Shown here: positions 32,442 to 44,731 of the stretch, in pieces
Layout of the letters: each line of letters starts with the position of its first letter
How positions within the stretch are numbered: the first letter of the stretch is position 1
Source: Mycoplasmopsis gallinarum DSM 19816
GTDB taxonomy: Bacteria; Bacillota_I; Bacilli_A; Mycoplasmatales; Metamycoplasmataceae
NCBI RefSeq assembly: GCF_000621085.1
Contig: NZ_JHZE01000005.1
Span: 147,391 to 211,390 of the forward strand
DNA length: 64,000 nucleotides
Direction: 5' to 3'
The notes under the pieces: generated by a model
Database searches by the model: none
Told to the model about the DNA's origin: nothing
Seen by the model: only the letters and a program-made list of their open reading frames with translations
Translations under genes and position numbers: made by a program

Positions 32442-32447
32442 TAAAAT
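32442..32447 (+). promoter_or_regulatory. -10 box for nusB (leaderless)
   Basis: TAAAAT ends 7 nt before ATG 32455, with no ribosome site. Confidence 0.5.
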
Positions 32448-32454
32448 AGAATTT

Positions 32455-32898
32455 ATGAATACTAAAAGAAAAAGTCAAAGAGAATTGAGAATTGAAATAA
32501 TCAATTTCTTATATCAAGCAGAATTGAAAGAAGAATTATTGAATCCAGCCAAAATTTTTCTTGATAATGAAGATTTAGAAAATAGTCAATTTTTAAAATT
32601 GGAAGTAATTGCTAAAGAATATTCACTATATAAAAAGTGAATTAATCAATTTTTAAAAGAAGGGTGATCTTGAAACAGAATTGAACCTTTAATTAGAGCA
32701 ATTTTGCTTTATGCTTGTTATGAATTTTTAGCCAATAATCAACCAAAAGTAGTAATTAATGAAGCTATGGAAATTACTAAACTTTATTATGGAAAAGAAA
32801 ACAAAATCAAAAATATGGTTAATGCAATTTTGCAAGAAATATATAAATTGATTATGGTTAATGAGTTTTTATTAAGAAAAAGTGAACAAACAAATTAA
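32455..32898 (+). CDS. nusB: Transcription antitermination factor NusB
   Basis: An all-helical RNA-binding protein that pairs with NusE in rRNA antitermination. The 147 residues open with R-K-S-Q-R-E-L-R-I-E-I-I-N-F-L-Y-Q-A-E, the family's R-x-x-A-x-x-x-L-Y-x-x-E pattern. The second half has I-R-A-I-L-L-Y-A-C-Y-E-F and V-V-I-N-E-A-M-E-I-T-K, with the conserved N-E-A-V/M-E-x-A/T-K-x-Y. Three Trp are TGA. The start has a leaderless-type promoter. Confidence 0.92.
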
Positions 32899-33401
32899 TG
32901 GAAGTTGCAAGTTTAGTTAAATTTTATTTAAAAAAAGACAAAGAAATCTATAAAACATATAATCAAATTTTTAATCTAAAACAAACAAAATTTGCTATTA
33001 GTAAAGTTTTTGATGTTTTTGATAATTTTCCTCCTGATTTAAATAAATTAATTGCTCTAGAGAAAAAAATAGCGCAAAAAAGGCAATTAATAATTGATGA
33101 ATTTTTATTAGATATTTTAGAGTGTTATCAAATTCCTTTAACTGAAGGACAAATGGAAGTTTGATGAAATTTTTGAAATTTTTTTCTTCTTGCTTTAGCT
33201 GCTTACTATTTCAAAAGAAAAAGTAAAAAATTATTTAAATTAGAAAATCCCTATTTATTAAATGATAAAAATCAAACTAATATTATTAAGCGGGAATATT
33301 ATTCAACTTTTCTAGATATTATTCCCTTTTATGACAAAGAATACAATGTGAAAGTAAGAAAATTATTTTCTAATTTATCTTTTTTACTTTCTTTTAAATA
33401 A
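32898..33401 (+). CDS. Protein of unknown function after nusB
   Basis: A 167-residue protein whose ATG shares one base with the nusB TAA. It is rich in Lys and aromatic residues. A hydrophobic stretch (W-W-N-F-W-N-F-F-L-L-A-L-A-A-Y-Y-F) near 96-112 could be one membrane helix; the Trp there are TGA. The flanks are charged and helical. I recognise no family. Tight coupling suggests co-expression with NusB, without showing a shared job. Confidence 0.6.
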
Positions 33402-33428
33402 AAAATTGACAACTAATTGTCAATTTTT
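33401..33428. terminator. Bidirectional terminator
   Basis: AAAAATTGACAA pairs with TTGTCAATTTTT over a 4-nt loop, between the convergent nusB unit and the azoreductase-like gene. Confidence 0.85.
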
Positions 33429-34035
33429 AATTGTCAAATTTTGTAGCAATTTCTTCTAATTTAGCTTCATACAATGTGATAATTTCGTCAAAATTTAAAG
33501 ATTTTAAAGGTTCAACTTTGGTTCCTGCAATTAAAATGCTTTCAATTTGATTTGCTCCAACAAAATTAAAGAAACCTTCTAAATTTTTAACGTGATTTCC
33601 AAATTCGTATCAGCCTTCTGGGGCTCCTTGTGTTGCAACAATTAAAACTTTTAAATTAGTCAACAATCCAATTGAACCGCCTTTTTCTGAATATTTATAA
33701 GAAAAAGTCTTGTTTGCTACTGCAATTGAGTCAAGAAAATTTTTGATTAATGATGAATAATTAAAATTAATCATTGGGGTTGAAATAATTAATAAATCTG
33801 TAGTTTTTAATTGTTCAATTCAATAATCAGATTCAGTTTTTTCAAAAAATTTAGGCATATTGTTAGCATTTAAACTATATTTAGCAAAAGGTGTATCGTT
33901 CAAATCAACTAACTCAACAAAAGATTTTTGGTGTTTATCCATAATTTTTTGCACCAAATAATCATTAATATGTGAAGATAAAGAATCAATATTTACTGAT
34001 CCTTTAATTGAGAGAATACGTAGTGGTCTGTTCAT
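33427..34035 (-). CDS. FMN-dependent NADH-azoreductase / AcpD-like flavoprotein
   Basis: A 202-residue flavodoxin-fold oxidoreductase. It opens R-I-L-S-I-K-G-S-V-N, then S-T-P-M-I-N-F-N-Y-S-S-L-I-K-N-F-L-D-S-I, which matches the AzoR P-M-Y-N-F-x-I-P-x-x-L-K-x-x-x-D pattern that binds FMN. V-A-T-Q-G-A-P-E-G-W follows. The family reduces quinones or azo compounds with NADH; the older name is acyl-carrier-protein phosphodiesterase. Two Trp are TGA. AAGGAG precedes the ATG. Confidence 0.88.
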
Positions 34036-34118
34036 AAAACTCCTTAATACAATTTTTTATTTTGCTAATTATATATAATAAATAATAAATATAATTCCAG
34101 ATTTTAGAAAGGTAGCCT

Positions 34119-34811
34119 ATGAATTTTAGTAAATTAAGTTTAGAAATGCGTTGAGGATTAATTTTGGGTTCAATTGGCATGTTTATTGTAATTATTTTGC
34201 TTATAGTTCTTTATTTTTGATTAAAACTAAGAAAAAAACAAATTGTTTCAAAAGGTGTTGATTTTGAAAGGCAAATTAATAATGACTTAAAAAATTATGC
34301 CAAAGCTAAAAATTTTCATTTTATAGAAGGCGGATGATATAAATACAATACTAATAAAATTTTTAATTTAGATGGTCTCTTAATTACTCCCTTTGGAGTC
34401 TTTGTGATTGAAATTAAATATTTATTAGGTAAATTATCTGGTGAGATTGAAAATCAAGAATTAACTTTAACTGATAATAAAAATAAAAAAAGAAAAGTAA
34501 AAAATCCATTCAAGCAGAATTATAGACATATTATTCATTTATATGATTTAGCTAAATTCAACTTTCCAGCTTATTCATTAGTTATTATGCCTAATGGCAC
34601 AACTTGAAATTTAAATGAAGAGAACTCATGATCATTAATTGCAACTGAAAATACATATCAAGCTTTAATTGAAGACGTAATAAATACAACTAAAATTGAT
34701 GGCAATTTTATTAGCAAAGATCAAAAGAAAGCTTTGCTATATGCATTAAAAAATGCAACTGTTGATAGTGATGAAGGCATAAAAAAAGTAAGGGAATTTC
34801 AAAATGAATAA
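34119..34811 (+). CDS. NERD-domain protein with membrane anchor
   Basis: A 230-residue protein: an N-terminal membrane helix (about 13-36), then a nuclease-related domain (NERD). G-V-D-F-E-R-Q-I-N-N-D-L lies near 47-58, and L-I-T-P-F-G-V-F-V-I-E-I-K-Y, containing the E-x-K core of the PD-(D/E)XK-like fold, is at about 90-103. N-P-F-K-Q-N-Y-R-H follows. NERD proteins are presumed nucleases or nucleic-acid binders. Here it would face one side of the membrane. AGAAAGG precedes ATG 34119. It overlaps the next gene by 8 nt. Confidence 0.85.
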
Positions 34812-35583
34812 TTTCGCGTTCGACACTATTTCATATTTAAATTTTGAAAATGAAATAAATTTAAAAATTATTTTCAAGCAATCTGTTAATCAAAGTCAGG
34901 TTAATTATTTTTACAATGATTATGATGAAATAATGGAAATATGAACTCCAAACACAGAATTAGTCAATATTTCTAAACTTAAGAATGATTTAAGCACATT
35001 CATGAAAAATAATATTAATTTCAAACAAATTAATTTATTAAATAAAAATCAAATTTTAAAAAAATATAATGCAACTGATTTTTATTTAATTTTTTTATTT
35101 GGCAAAAGTTATCAAATATTGTTTTTTAATTCAGATATTAATCAGGTGATAATAAAAGATTCACAATTGATGGTTTATTATTCACAAAAAAGCAAAATTA
35201 AAGCTTTAATTTATAACTTTTTTGCTTTTTTATTAAATGATTATATAAAAGAACCTTTTGAAAAATTTCATAAATTATTGCAAATACCAATTCCAATTCC
35301 TTATTCGATTAAAAATAAAAAAACAAGTTATTGAGGCAGATATTTTATAAATGAAAAAAGAATTGAATTTTCTGCATTGCTTTGTTCGGTATCTAAACAT
35401 GAAATTGATAAAACTATAATTCACGAATTAATACATTATTATTATCCAAACCATAATAAGGCATTTACAAAAATGGGTGAAAATTTAATTGCTGATTTTA
35501 AAAAACGCACAAAAGATCCTAATATTGAAACTAATTTTTATGTTTATTTAGAAGAAATAATCAAAAAAAATCACGACAATTAG
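34804..35583 (+). CDS. YgjP-like (DUF45/WLM-type) metallopeptidase
   Basis: A 259-residue protein. Its C-terminal half has the zinc motif H-E-L-I-H with a third ligand in the N-H-N-K-A-F segment (HELxH-x6-NHxxxF), the diagnostic layout of the YgjP/DUF45 metal-dependent hydrolases. The N-terminal half (1-180) is not recognised and is rich in Asn, Lys and aromatics. No signal peptide is seen, so it is cytosolic. Its ATG overlaps the NERD gene stop by 8 nt; the two probably form one transcript. Substrate is unknown. Two Trp are TGA. Confidence 0.8.
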
Positions 35584-35600
35584 AGTTCGTGATTTTTGTT
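35566..35600. terminator. Bidirectional terminator
   Basis: AAAAATCACGA pairs with TCGTGATTTTT around a 9-nt loop containing both convergent stop codons. Confidence 0.85.
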
Positions 35601-36272
35601 TTTTTGTTTTTTAACAATATATAAAAATTTACCTTTGACATAAGAGATTTCATAAATTAAATTTAATTTTTTTAATTCTTTTTTGAATTCTTTTAAATCA
35701 TTTTGAGAATTATTTTGCAAAATAATCATCATCCCTTTTTCTTTTAAAAAATCAAAATAATTATTAAAAATCTCTTGATTAGTATTTGAACTATTAATTA
35801 CAAAAATTAAGTCATAAGTTTTTGAAACTTCAGTTAATAAATTAGTTTTCTTATTGAAATACTGTGGAAATTCTAAAACAGCCAAATTTCATTCTTTTGC
35901 ATTAAATGTATCTGTAACTAAATCAAAATTGCCAAATCCAAGATAATTAAGGGAAGCATATTCAAAAGCATTATTATTACCAATTATTAAAGTTTCTTTA
36001 GCATCATTTAAATAAGTTGAATTAATTAAATTTTCTAAATCCATTTCATCAATAGAATTTGGTAAATATTTCAATAATTCATGTGGTAAATGGCCTAATG
36101 ATTCTCCTCTAATTTGCAGGATTTTTTCATTGGCTTTTTGTACTTCTTCATCAACAAGTTTTTGTCTTAATTTTTTAGTCTTATAAAACATTAATCCATA
36201 AATTGAAACTGCAACTAAACAGACTAAAATAACGCTTGCTATTAAAATTCATTTAATAATCTCATTTGACAC
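35580..36272 (-). CDS. Putative SAM-methyltransferase-like membrane protein
   Basis: A 230-residue protein starting at GTG 36272, which shares one base with the ruvX stop TAG and has AAGGAA upstream. It has a membrane helix at about 8-28, a Lys/Glu-rich link, and then a Rossmann-like fold. E-T-L-I-I-G-N-N-N-A-F-E is in place of the SAM GxG loop, and Y-D-L-I-F-V-I-N and M-M-I-I-L-Q-N are strands 4 and 5. It resembles a mycoplasma-specific putative methyltransferase family. The SAM loop is unusual, so activity is unproven. Confidence 0.65.
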
Positions 36273-36700
36273 TATTTTAGTTCCTTTCCGCCAAAATTTA
36301 GAAAATCTTGTAATATCAAAACAGCAGCTAAAGTATCTTTTAATTCTTTTCTTTTAGCTATTGACATTTTAGCATCTTTTAAAATTTTTTGAGCTTTGAT
36401 GGTTGAACCGTATTCATCAACTAAAAAAACTTTTTTATTAAAGTTATTTTTTATTTCCAGAGCAATTGTTTCAATCATTTCAGTTCGTTCGCTTTTTGAA
36501 CCATTTGAACGTAAAGGATAACCGATAACGAAAGTATCTATATCATATTTATTTAAAATTTGTGATAGTTCTTGAAAAAGAACATTAAATTGTTTTTCTT
36601 CAAAATAAATTGTTTTATAGGCACTAGCTATAATGTTCATTTCATCTGTCATAGCCAACCCACAAGTTTTAGTACCTAAATCTAAAGATAATTTACGCAT
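36272..36700 (-). CDS. ruvX: Holliday-junction resolvase-like RuvX (YqgF)
   Basis: An RNase H-fold nuclease. In E. coli it matures the 5' end of pre-16S rRNA; it is also placed with recombination. The 142 residues carry L-S-L-D-L-G-T-K-T-C-G-L-A (catalytic Asp7), V-I-G-Y-P-L-R-S-N-G, and V-D-E-Y-G-S-T. D124 in L-K-D-T-L-A-A is the usual C-terminal acid. It overlaps the alaS end by 8 nt, the same alaS-ruvX link seen in many Firmicutes. Confidence 0.95.
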   Translation of the reverse strand: MRKLSLDLGTKTCGLAMTDEMNIIASAYKTIYFEEKQFNVLFQELSQILNKYDIDTFVIGYPLRSNGSKSERTEMIETIALEIKNNFNKKVFLVDEYGSTIKAQKILKDAKMSIAKRKELKDTLAAVLILQDFLNFGGKELK

Positions 36701-39323
36701 TTAAAATTTCTAAAATTAAGCTTTCTAAATTAGGAAGTTTATCCACTTTACCCATTGCTAATACTGGTGAACCTCCACCTCTTCCATTTGCTAATTTAGC
36801 AATTTTTTGGAAAATTTCGTTAGCATTAATTACTTTAGTTGCAATTGTTAATAAAACCTGTTCTCCGCTCGGAGCACCTAAAATAATGTAATTTTCTGGA
36901 TATTTTTCTCTTAATGTTGAAGCAATAATTTTAATTTGAGCTGGATTAATATTTAAATTTAAATAAATATTTTTATTATTTATTTTTTGAAATTCAATTG
37001 AGTCATAATCAAATTCAATTGTTGATTTTTCTTTATTAATTTTTTTAAAATCTTCTCTTGCTTGTTCAATTAAATTCAGAATTTTTTTGTATTGTGCTTC
37101 AGAATCAAGACCTGTTAATTCAATTCTTAAGTCGTAATTTGCATCTAAAGCTTTAGTTTTATTAATAATATTGTGTAATTCATTTAAATAAAATTCCACT
37201 TGTTCTGCATAGTATTTATCAACTAAATTATTAGAAACCACAACTCTTAATCTGAAAATTCCTGCTTGTTTTCTTTCAACAGCAACAATTTTGAATTTTT
37301 CAATAATCGCACTATTTGAAACGTGGGTACCACCGCAAAGGTCACTAGTAACATCGCCTCATTTTACTAAACGAACATTTTTAGGATCCATGTATTCAGT
37401 TTCTTCAACTGTAATCATTGCGCCCATTTCTCTAGCTTTATCCACTGTAGTCATATGATATTCACGTTTAATATCACGAGCAATAATGTCTGACATAATT
37501 TGTTCAATTTGAGCAATTTGTTCATCTGTTGGTTTTTCATCTGCTGGAAAGTCAAAAGTAAATCTTTCCGCAGTAATATCTGATCCTAATTGTTGAATAT
37601 GAGGACCTAAAACTTTTCTTAAAGCACTAAATACTAAGTGAGTAGCTGAGTGTCCACGAGCTAAATTAATTCTTTTTTCAGGATCAACAAAACATTCAAC
37701 TAAATCATTTTTATTTAATGAACCTTCAAACTTGTGAATATGATTACCGAATTTATCTTTAAAAACATCTAAAATTTTAATTTTATTACCATCTTGTAAA
37801 ATAAAACCTTCATCATGATTTTGTCCACCACTAGTTGCATAGAAAGGAGTTTTGTCTAAAATAAAGTATCCAATGCCATCTATTTGATCAACAAAATTTT
37901 CATTATTCATTAAATATAAAATTTTAGATTCACTTTCTAAAAAGTCATAACCAATAAACTCATCAACTTTTTTGTCTATTAAAGTTAAAGAATTAATTAC
38001 ATTTTGCATTCCTTCAGCTTTTTCACCTCTTGATTTTGCAATATGTTCTTCTTTAGCTTCATTAAATTCATCCATATTCACTGGAATGTTGTAATTACTC
38101 ATAATTTCAACTGTTAATTCAATTGGAAAGCCATAAGTATCAAGCATTTTAAACGCTATTTTTCCATTGAGTTCTTTAACTTGATTGTCGATATATTCCT
38201 GTAATAAAATTTTTCCTTTTTCAATGGTTTGAGCAAATAACTCTTCTTCTTTTTTAATTGCCCCAATCACAGGTTTTTCTTCATATTCAAAAGGCAATGA
38301 TTCTTTAACAACTGGCACTAAACGGTGTAAAAAGAGTTCTTTAATTCCAAGTTGCATTCCTTTATAAATTGCTCTTCTGAGTAATCTTCTAATGATATAT
38401 CCACGACCAACATTTGAGATTTTAGCACCATCAGCAATAGCATTAACCACGGTTCTAATATGATCAGCAATAATTTTAAAATTTTGATTAATGATTTCTT
38501 GTTCTTTATCTTTTACAAAATAATTTTCTGGTTTGTAAGTAAAACTTGTGAATTTGCTAATTTCATTAATAATAGGAATGAATAAATCTGAATCATAATT
38601 AGTTGGTGCATCTTGCATGATTGAAACAATTCTTTCTAATCCAGCACCAGTATCAATATTTTTTTGCTTTAATTCAGTGTAATTATTTTCGCCATCATTG
38701 TTAAAAGTTGAAAAAACAATATTTCAAATTTCAATAAAACGGTCATTTTCAATATCGTTTTGTAATAATTCAACTCCACGTGAATCGTATTTTTCGCCTC
38801 TATCAAAAAATATTTCAGTGTTTGGTCCACAAGGCCCATTTCCTACATCTCAGAAATTAGTATCTCTGTCTCCAGGAATTAAATGATTTTCATTAATTCC
38901 ATATGATAATCAAAGTTCTTTGGTTTCTAAATCATCTTTAAAGTAAGTGAAATATAATTTCTCAATTGGCATTTCTAAGACTTGAGTCAAATATTCAAAA
39001 GCAAAAGCAATTGCTTCTTTTTTAAAATAATCACCAATTGAGAAGTTACCTAACATCTCAAAAAAAGTATGATGACGAGCAGTTACACCCACATTTTCTA
39101 TATCATTAGTACGAATTGCTTTTTGGCTATTAGTTAAACGATTTTTAGGTGGAATTTTTTTACCTGAAAAATAATCTTTTAAAGTTGCTACACCTGAATT
39201 AATTCATAATAAAGATGGATCTTTAACAGGAATTAAAGATTTACTTTCAACTTTTAAGTGATCTTTTGATTCGAAAAAATCTAATCAACTTTTTCTAATT
39301 TCTTTGGAAGTCATTTTTTTCAT
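36693..39323 (-). CDS. alaS: Alanyl-tRNA synthetase
   Basis: The 876 residues are full length. The class II core starts near S-W-L-D-F-F and includes [11 protein letters not shown] (motif 2) and a G-A-G-L-E-R motif 3. The editing domain has H-S-A-T-H-L-V-F and C-G-G-T-H-V zinc ligands. The C-terminal C-Ala piece has [12 protein letters not shown]. It has about ten TGA-Trp codons. The ATG at 39323 is preceded by AGGAGC, which overlaps the mnmA stop region. It is in the mnmA-alaS-ruvX-methyltransferase-like operon. Confidence 0.97.
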
Positions 39324-39331
39324 TATTGCTC

Positions 39332-40507
<1,176 letters not shown>

Positions 40508-40513
40508 TAATTA

Positions 40514-40816
40514 TTAGTAAAAACCAACAAAATTCATTTGTAAATTAGTTGGTTTGATTCCTAAAAGTAAAATGAATTTTTTTTCTAAATCATTGGCAAA
40601 ATTATTAACTATTTCTGCAATGTTTTTATTTTGCTTAATTTTAAAATTAAAACTAATTGCAACATTTTGTTGATCTTTAGTAAAAGTCAATTTAATTTTT
40701 CCATCAACTTTTAAGCCTTTAATATCTTTAATGCAATAGTTAATTAATTCTTCTAAAGCAGTTGTATTAACTGAATATGATTGATTCAAACCATAATTAA
40801 CAGTTAAATAATTCAT
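40514..40816 (-). CDS. Asp23/Gls24-like small protein
   Basis: A 100-residue protein. N-V-A-I-S-F-N-F-K-I-K followed by I-A-E-I-V-N-N-F-A-N-D-L-E-K-K and a closing strand has the layout of the Asp23/Gls24 (YloU) domain, which in Firmicutes sits near the membrane and responds to envelope stress. Resemblance is modest. The start at 40816 overlaps the efp stop by one base (TAATG), so it is coupled to EF-P. No signal peptide is seen. Confidence 0.55.
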   Translation of the reverse strand: MNYLTVNYGLNQSYSVNTTALEELINYCIKDIKGLKVDGKIKLTFTKDQQNVAISFNFKIKQNKNIAEIVNNFANDLEKKFILLLGIKPTNLQMNFVGFY

Positions 40817-41379
40817 TATTTATTTCCTTTTCCAACATATTTACCAGTTTCAGTTGAAACTATAATATAGTCGTTTTCCTTAATAAACATTGGAGTTTCT
40901 AATTCAAAACCTGTTTCAAGTTTTACTTTTTTCTGAGGATTAGTAGTAGTGTTTCCTTTAACGGCGTCAGGAGCTTCAGTTACTTGTAATTCAACATTAG
41001 CTTCTAATTCAATATCTAAGATTTCATCTTGATATTTACGAATTTTTACGGTTGAGCCTTCTTTTAAAAAGTTCATTTCTCATTCAACATTTTTTAAAGG
41101 AATTTCCACTTGTTCATAAGTTTCATTGTCCATTAAAATAATATTTTCTCCATCAGAATATAAATAATTCATTGGTCTTTTATCTATATGAGCTTTTTTA
41201 ACCATCACACCACCAGTATATGATTTAATAGTGGTTGAACCAGTTCTAAGATTTTTTACTTTAGCTTTAACATTAGCTTGTCCACGACCTTGTTTTGAAT
41301 GTTGAGCTTCAATTACTACAAAAATTTCCCCATCATCTTCAAAAGTAATTCCAGGTTTAAAAGTATTTACATTAATCAT
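40816..41379 (-). CDS. efp: Elongation factor P
   Basis: EF-P rescues ribosomes stalled at polyproline. The 187 residues contain the three beta domains: a KOW-like N-domain, an OB domain with N-Y-L-Y-S-D-G-E, and a C-terminal OB domain with G-x-E-L-E-T-P-M-F-I. The tip loop that reaches the tRNA is H-S-K-Q-G-R-G instead of the common K-P-G-K-G, so the tip residue at position 32 is Arg, not Lys. No EpmA, EarP or YmfI gene is seen in this window. One Trp is TGA. AAGGAGAG precedes ATG 41379; a TATAAT box lies at 41409-41404 (minus). Confidence 0.96.
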
Positions 41380-41430
41380 ATTCTCTCCTTTTTAATTTCA
41401 TTAATTATAGTAATAAAAGAAAAAATTATG

Positions 41431-42714
41431 CTATTTTTCACTAATTTCTATAATTTCGGTTTCGTCTAATAAATCAGCATGTGAACCTAAAAAAATTTCT
41501 ACTAATCAATGATTAGTTTTCTTGTTCAAAATTTTTAAAGTATCAAAAGTTATATCGTCTATTTGATATTTAAAACTTTTGTTCAATTTTTTCTTGCTTG
41601 CTGATTCAAGATATTCTTTTAAATTGTAATTTAATTCTTTTTTATTTAAGTTTAAATCTAAACCTAATTCTTTTATAATTTGTCTCATTTTAACAGTTGA
41701 AGCAACTTGATATTGTTCTAAGCTAACTTCAAAAATTTCTTGTCATTCATCTTCATCATGTTCATCATAAATCTCCCCAACAATTTCTTCAATAATATCT
41801 TCAATAGTAATAATACCTATAACATCACTTGAAGTATTATTTTCAGTTACAAAAGCCATTTGAGACTTATTTAATCTTAAAATTTCTAAAGCTTTAGATA
41901 AATTCACATTAGCAGAAATTTGAGGTACAGCTTTAACATAATTAATCACTTTACCTTTTTTAAGGTTAAAAATATCTTTTAATAAAACAATTCCTAAAAA
42001 TTGTTCGTCTTTATTTCTTACTGGTAAACGAGAGTAATTGGTTTCTAAAAAAACTTCCTGTGCTTTTAAAACTGATTCATCCGAATCAATATAAGTAACA
42101 TCATTTAGTTTAACATAATGTCTTCTAACTTTAGTACTATCTAAATCCAAAGCATTTTGTGCCATTAAAGATTCATTTGTTTCAAGTACTCCTTCATTTT
42201 GAGCTATATCAATTAAATTTTTCACATCTTCTTCTGAATTGGTAATATAAATTTTTTTACCTATCAAACCAATTGGATAAGTGAATATTCAAAATAAATA
42301 ATATAAAAAGACTAATGGGTAACAGAAAATTTTAGCTACTGTAATTGGATATCTTTTAGCAATTAATTTTGGAATAATTTCACCAAAAATGACAATGATT
42401 GGAGTCATTACTAAAGTAGAAATTAAAACATTGTATGTTTTTAAAAAACCTACTTGGGAACTAAAAATATAAGAAATTAATGCTGATGCAGCAATATTAA
42501 CAATATTATTGCATATCAAGATGGTGCTTAAGGTTTGATTAAAAAATTTATATTGCTTTTTAATTAATTTGGCACCAAACTCATTTCTGTCAACAATTGT
42601 TTCAATTTTACCGCTATTTATGGAAGTATAAGCTGTTTCTGAAGCACTAAAAATAGCTGAAGCAATTAATAAAATTACTAATAGAATAGTACTTACCTGC
42701 AGTCACGGGCTCAT
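41431..42714 (-). CDS. CNNM/CorC-type transporter (DUF21 + CBS pair)
   Basis: A 427-residue membrane protein. The N-terminal DUF21 domain has four helices (1-140) with S-A-S-E-T-A-Y-T-S near 18-26 and F-G-E-I-I-P-K-L-I-A-K, a family hallmark. It is followed by two CBS domains (about 175-310) and a C-terminal CorC-HlyC-like domain. The family handles Mg2+ or other divalent ion export, and CBS pairs bind adenine nucleotides. About five Trp are TGA. It lies 9 nt downstream of dnaB, whose stop overlaps the ribosome site. Confidence 0.92.
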
Positions 42715-42723
42715 TATTTTCTC

Positions 42724-44193
42724 CTAATTATCATTTTTGTATATTTCACGACGCATATCGTCATCTAAATCTTCAAATCTAGAAACTGACATTTTAAATC
42801 TTAAAGGAATATCAGCTGTGGGGCCAGAACGATTTTTTCTAATTAATAAATCAACTTGATCTCCAGCATCAAAATTATTTTCATATAGATTATCAGGATT
42901 AGATTTTTTATTTGAATGTTTATAATAACTTTCACGATATAAAAACATAATTACATCGGCGTCTTGATCAATTGCCCCAGATTCACGCAAGTCAGAAATC
43001 ATTGGTTTTTTGTCTTCTCTTTCTTCCACTTTCCGAGAAAGTTGACTTAAAGCTAAAATTGGGACATTTAAATCTTTAGCTAATAATTTCAAGCTCCGAC
43101 TAATTTTAGCAACTTCTTGTTGTCTATTTTCAGAGCGGTTTGCATTGTTATTATCAACATTAATTAATTGTAAATAATCAATTACAATTAAAGAAATTGG
43201 TTGAATTTTATGCAATCTATGACATTTTCAAATTAAAGTTTTTAAATCCGTATTGGTTGAATCATCTATATATAAATTTAATCTGTCAATTTTTACTCGT
43301 TTAGCTGCATTAATTTTTAACATTTCGTCATCAGTTAATGTAGAAGCTTTTTTTAATTTTTGACCTGGAATATTAGCAATATTGCTATAAATACGGCTCA
43401 TTAATTGGTCTGGAGACATTTCGAAACTAAATAGTACTACTCTTTCGCCTTTTCTTTCAGCTACATTTAATGCAATATTTAAAGCAAGTGCGGTTTTTCC
43501 CATCGCCGGTCTTGCTCCCAAAATAATTAGCTCATTAGGATGCATTCCTTGTGTAATATTGTCTAATTCGCTATACCCAGTTGCTAATCCACTAATTTGA
43601 CCGTCTTCCAACAATCTTCTTTGTTGTAATTTTTCATAATATTCGTCACTAATTTCTCTAAAATCTTTAAATTCGGCACTAACTTCGGTTGCGCGATCAG
43701 TTGCCATAATTAAAGACCTTAAATTCTCTACATAAAGAGTTTTGTCTAATTTAGTGTTTTTAATATTTAAATTATCAAGTAATGAAATTATTTCATAAGA
43801 CTTCAAATAAATGCGGCGAATATTAGTGTATTCAACCAAATCTTTAATATAGTCCATTAAAGAATTTTGAAAAGCTCATTGAAAATAAATATGTTTTAAA
43901 AAATCTGGAGTAATTGAATCTGTATAACCTAATTCAGCAGCCACTTTTAAAATTTTGTCATCATTAATAATTCAATTTCCATTTGGTTGATTGATCCTAT
44001 TTTGTTCAATATATTTGAAAATTTTAAATAGTTCACGATTATTTCTAAATCAAAAATCATCTTCAGTTAAAAATTCCACTACTTCAGTTACATTTTTATT
44101 GTAATTTAAGACTAATGATAAAACTTGTTCTTCTAGAAGTTGACTAACAAATTTAGCCCCTAATTCTAGATTGTCAGAATTGTATTCAGTCAT
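42724..44193 (-). CDS. dnaB: Replicative DNA helicase DnaB
   Basis: Hexameric 5'-3' helicase at the replication fork. The 489 residues have an N-terminal helical domain, and a RecA-like domain with Walker [10 protein letters not shown], Walker [11 protein letters not shown], and the [13 protein letters not shown] motif. The arginine finger region K-N-R-S-G-P-T is near the C-terminus. Five Trp are TGA. AAGGAG lies before ATG 44193. In Firmicutes it is often next to rplI and gdpP, as here. Confidence 0.96.
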
Positions 44194-44234
44194 GTCAACT
44201 TCTCCTTTTATTATTATAATTATTAATTATATAT

Positions 44235-44263
44235 GAAAAGCCACTCTTAAAATAAGCGGCTTT
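44235..44263 (-). terminator. Terminator of the uvr-gdpP-rplI operon
   Basis: AAAAGCC pairs with GGCTTTT with partial extension; a T run follows on the minus strand. Confidence 0.7.
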
Positions 44264-44275
44264 TATTTTATTTAA

Positions 44276-44731
44276 TTATTTCACTCTTACATCAATAACA
44301 ACTTTTAAAATTGATGTAATATCTTTATATAAATTCACAACCACATTGTGAGTACCAGCTGAAATTAAATGGATTTTTCCAAGAGCATATTTATCTAAAT
44401 GAACGTCTAATTTATTCAATTCTTTTAAAATATCCTTAGTTGAAATAGAACCATTAACAATTAAATTTTGATTGTTATCAATATGTCCATCTAAAACAAA
44501 TTTTAAAGTAATTTGTTCTATTTTTCTTTGTAAAGCATGTGCTTCATTTCTTACTTCCATTTCATCAGCGACTAAATTAGATAATCTTTTGTCTAATTCT
44601 CTTTTAGTTTTGTCATTGTAAGGAACACCAAAACCTTTAGCAACTAAAAAATTTGTTCCATAACCATTAGCTACTTCAATAATTGTATTTGCCTTACCGT
44701 CTTTACAATCTTTAATTAGAATAATTTTCAT
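44276..44731 (-). CDS. rplI: 50S ribosomal protein L9
   Basis: The 151-residue two-domain protein of the large subunit. The N-domain M-K-I-I-L-I-K-D-C-K-D-G-K is followed by a long connecting helix and a C-domain. The start overlaps the gdpP stop by 20 nt. The gdpP-rplI-dnaB order matches yybT-rplI-dnaC of Bacillus. Confidence 0.96.
   Translation of the reverse strand: MKIILIKDCKDGKANTIIEVANGYGTNFLVAKGFGVPYNDKTKRELDKRLSNLVADEMEVRNEAHALQRKIEQITLKFVLDGHIDNNQNLIVNGSISTKDILKELNKLDVHLDKYALGKIHLISAGTHNVVVNLYKDITSILKVVIDVRVK

Noticed and set aside
38698..38886. Plus-strand frame opposite alaS
   Set aside because: Antisense shadow of conserved alaS sequence.
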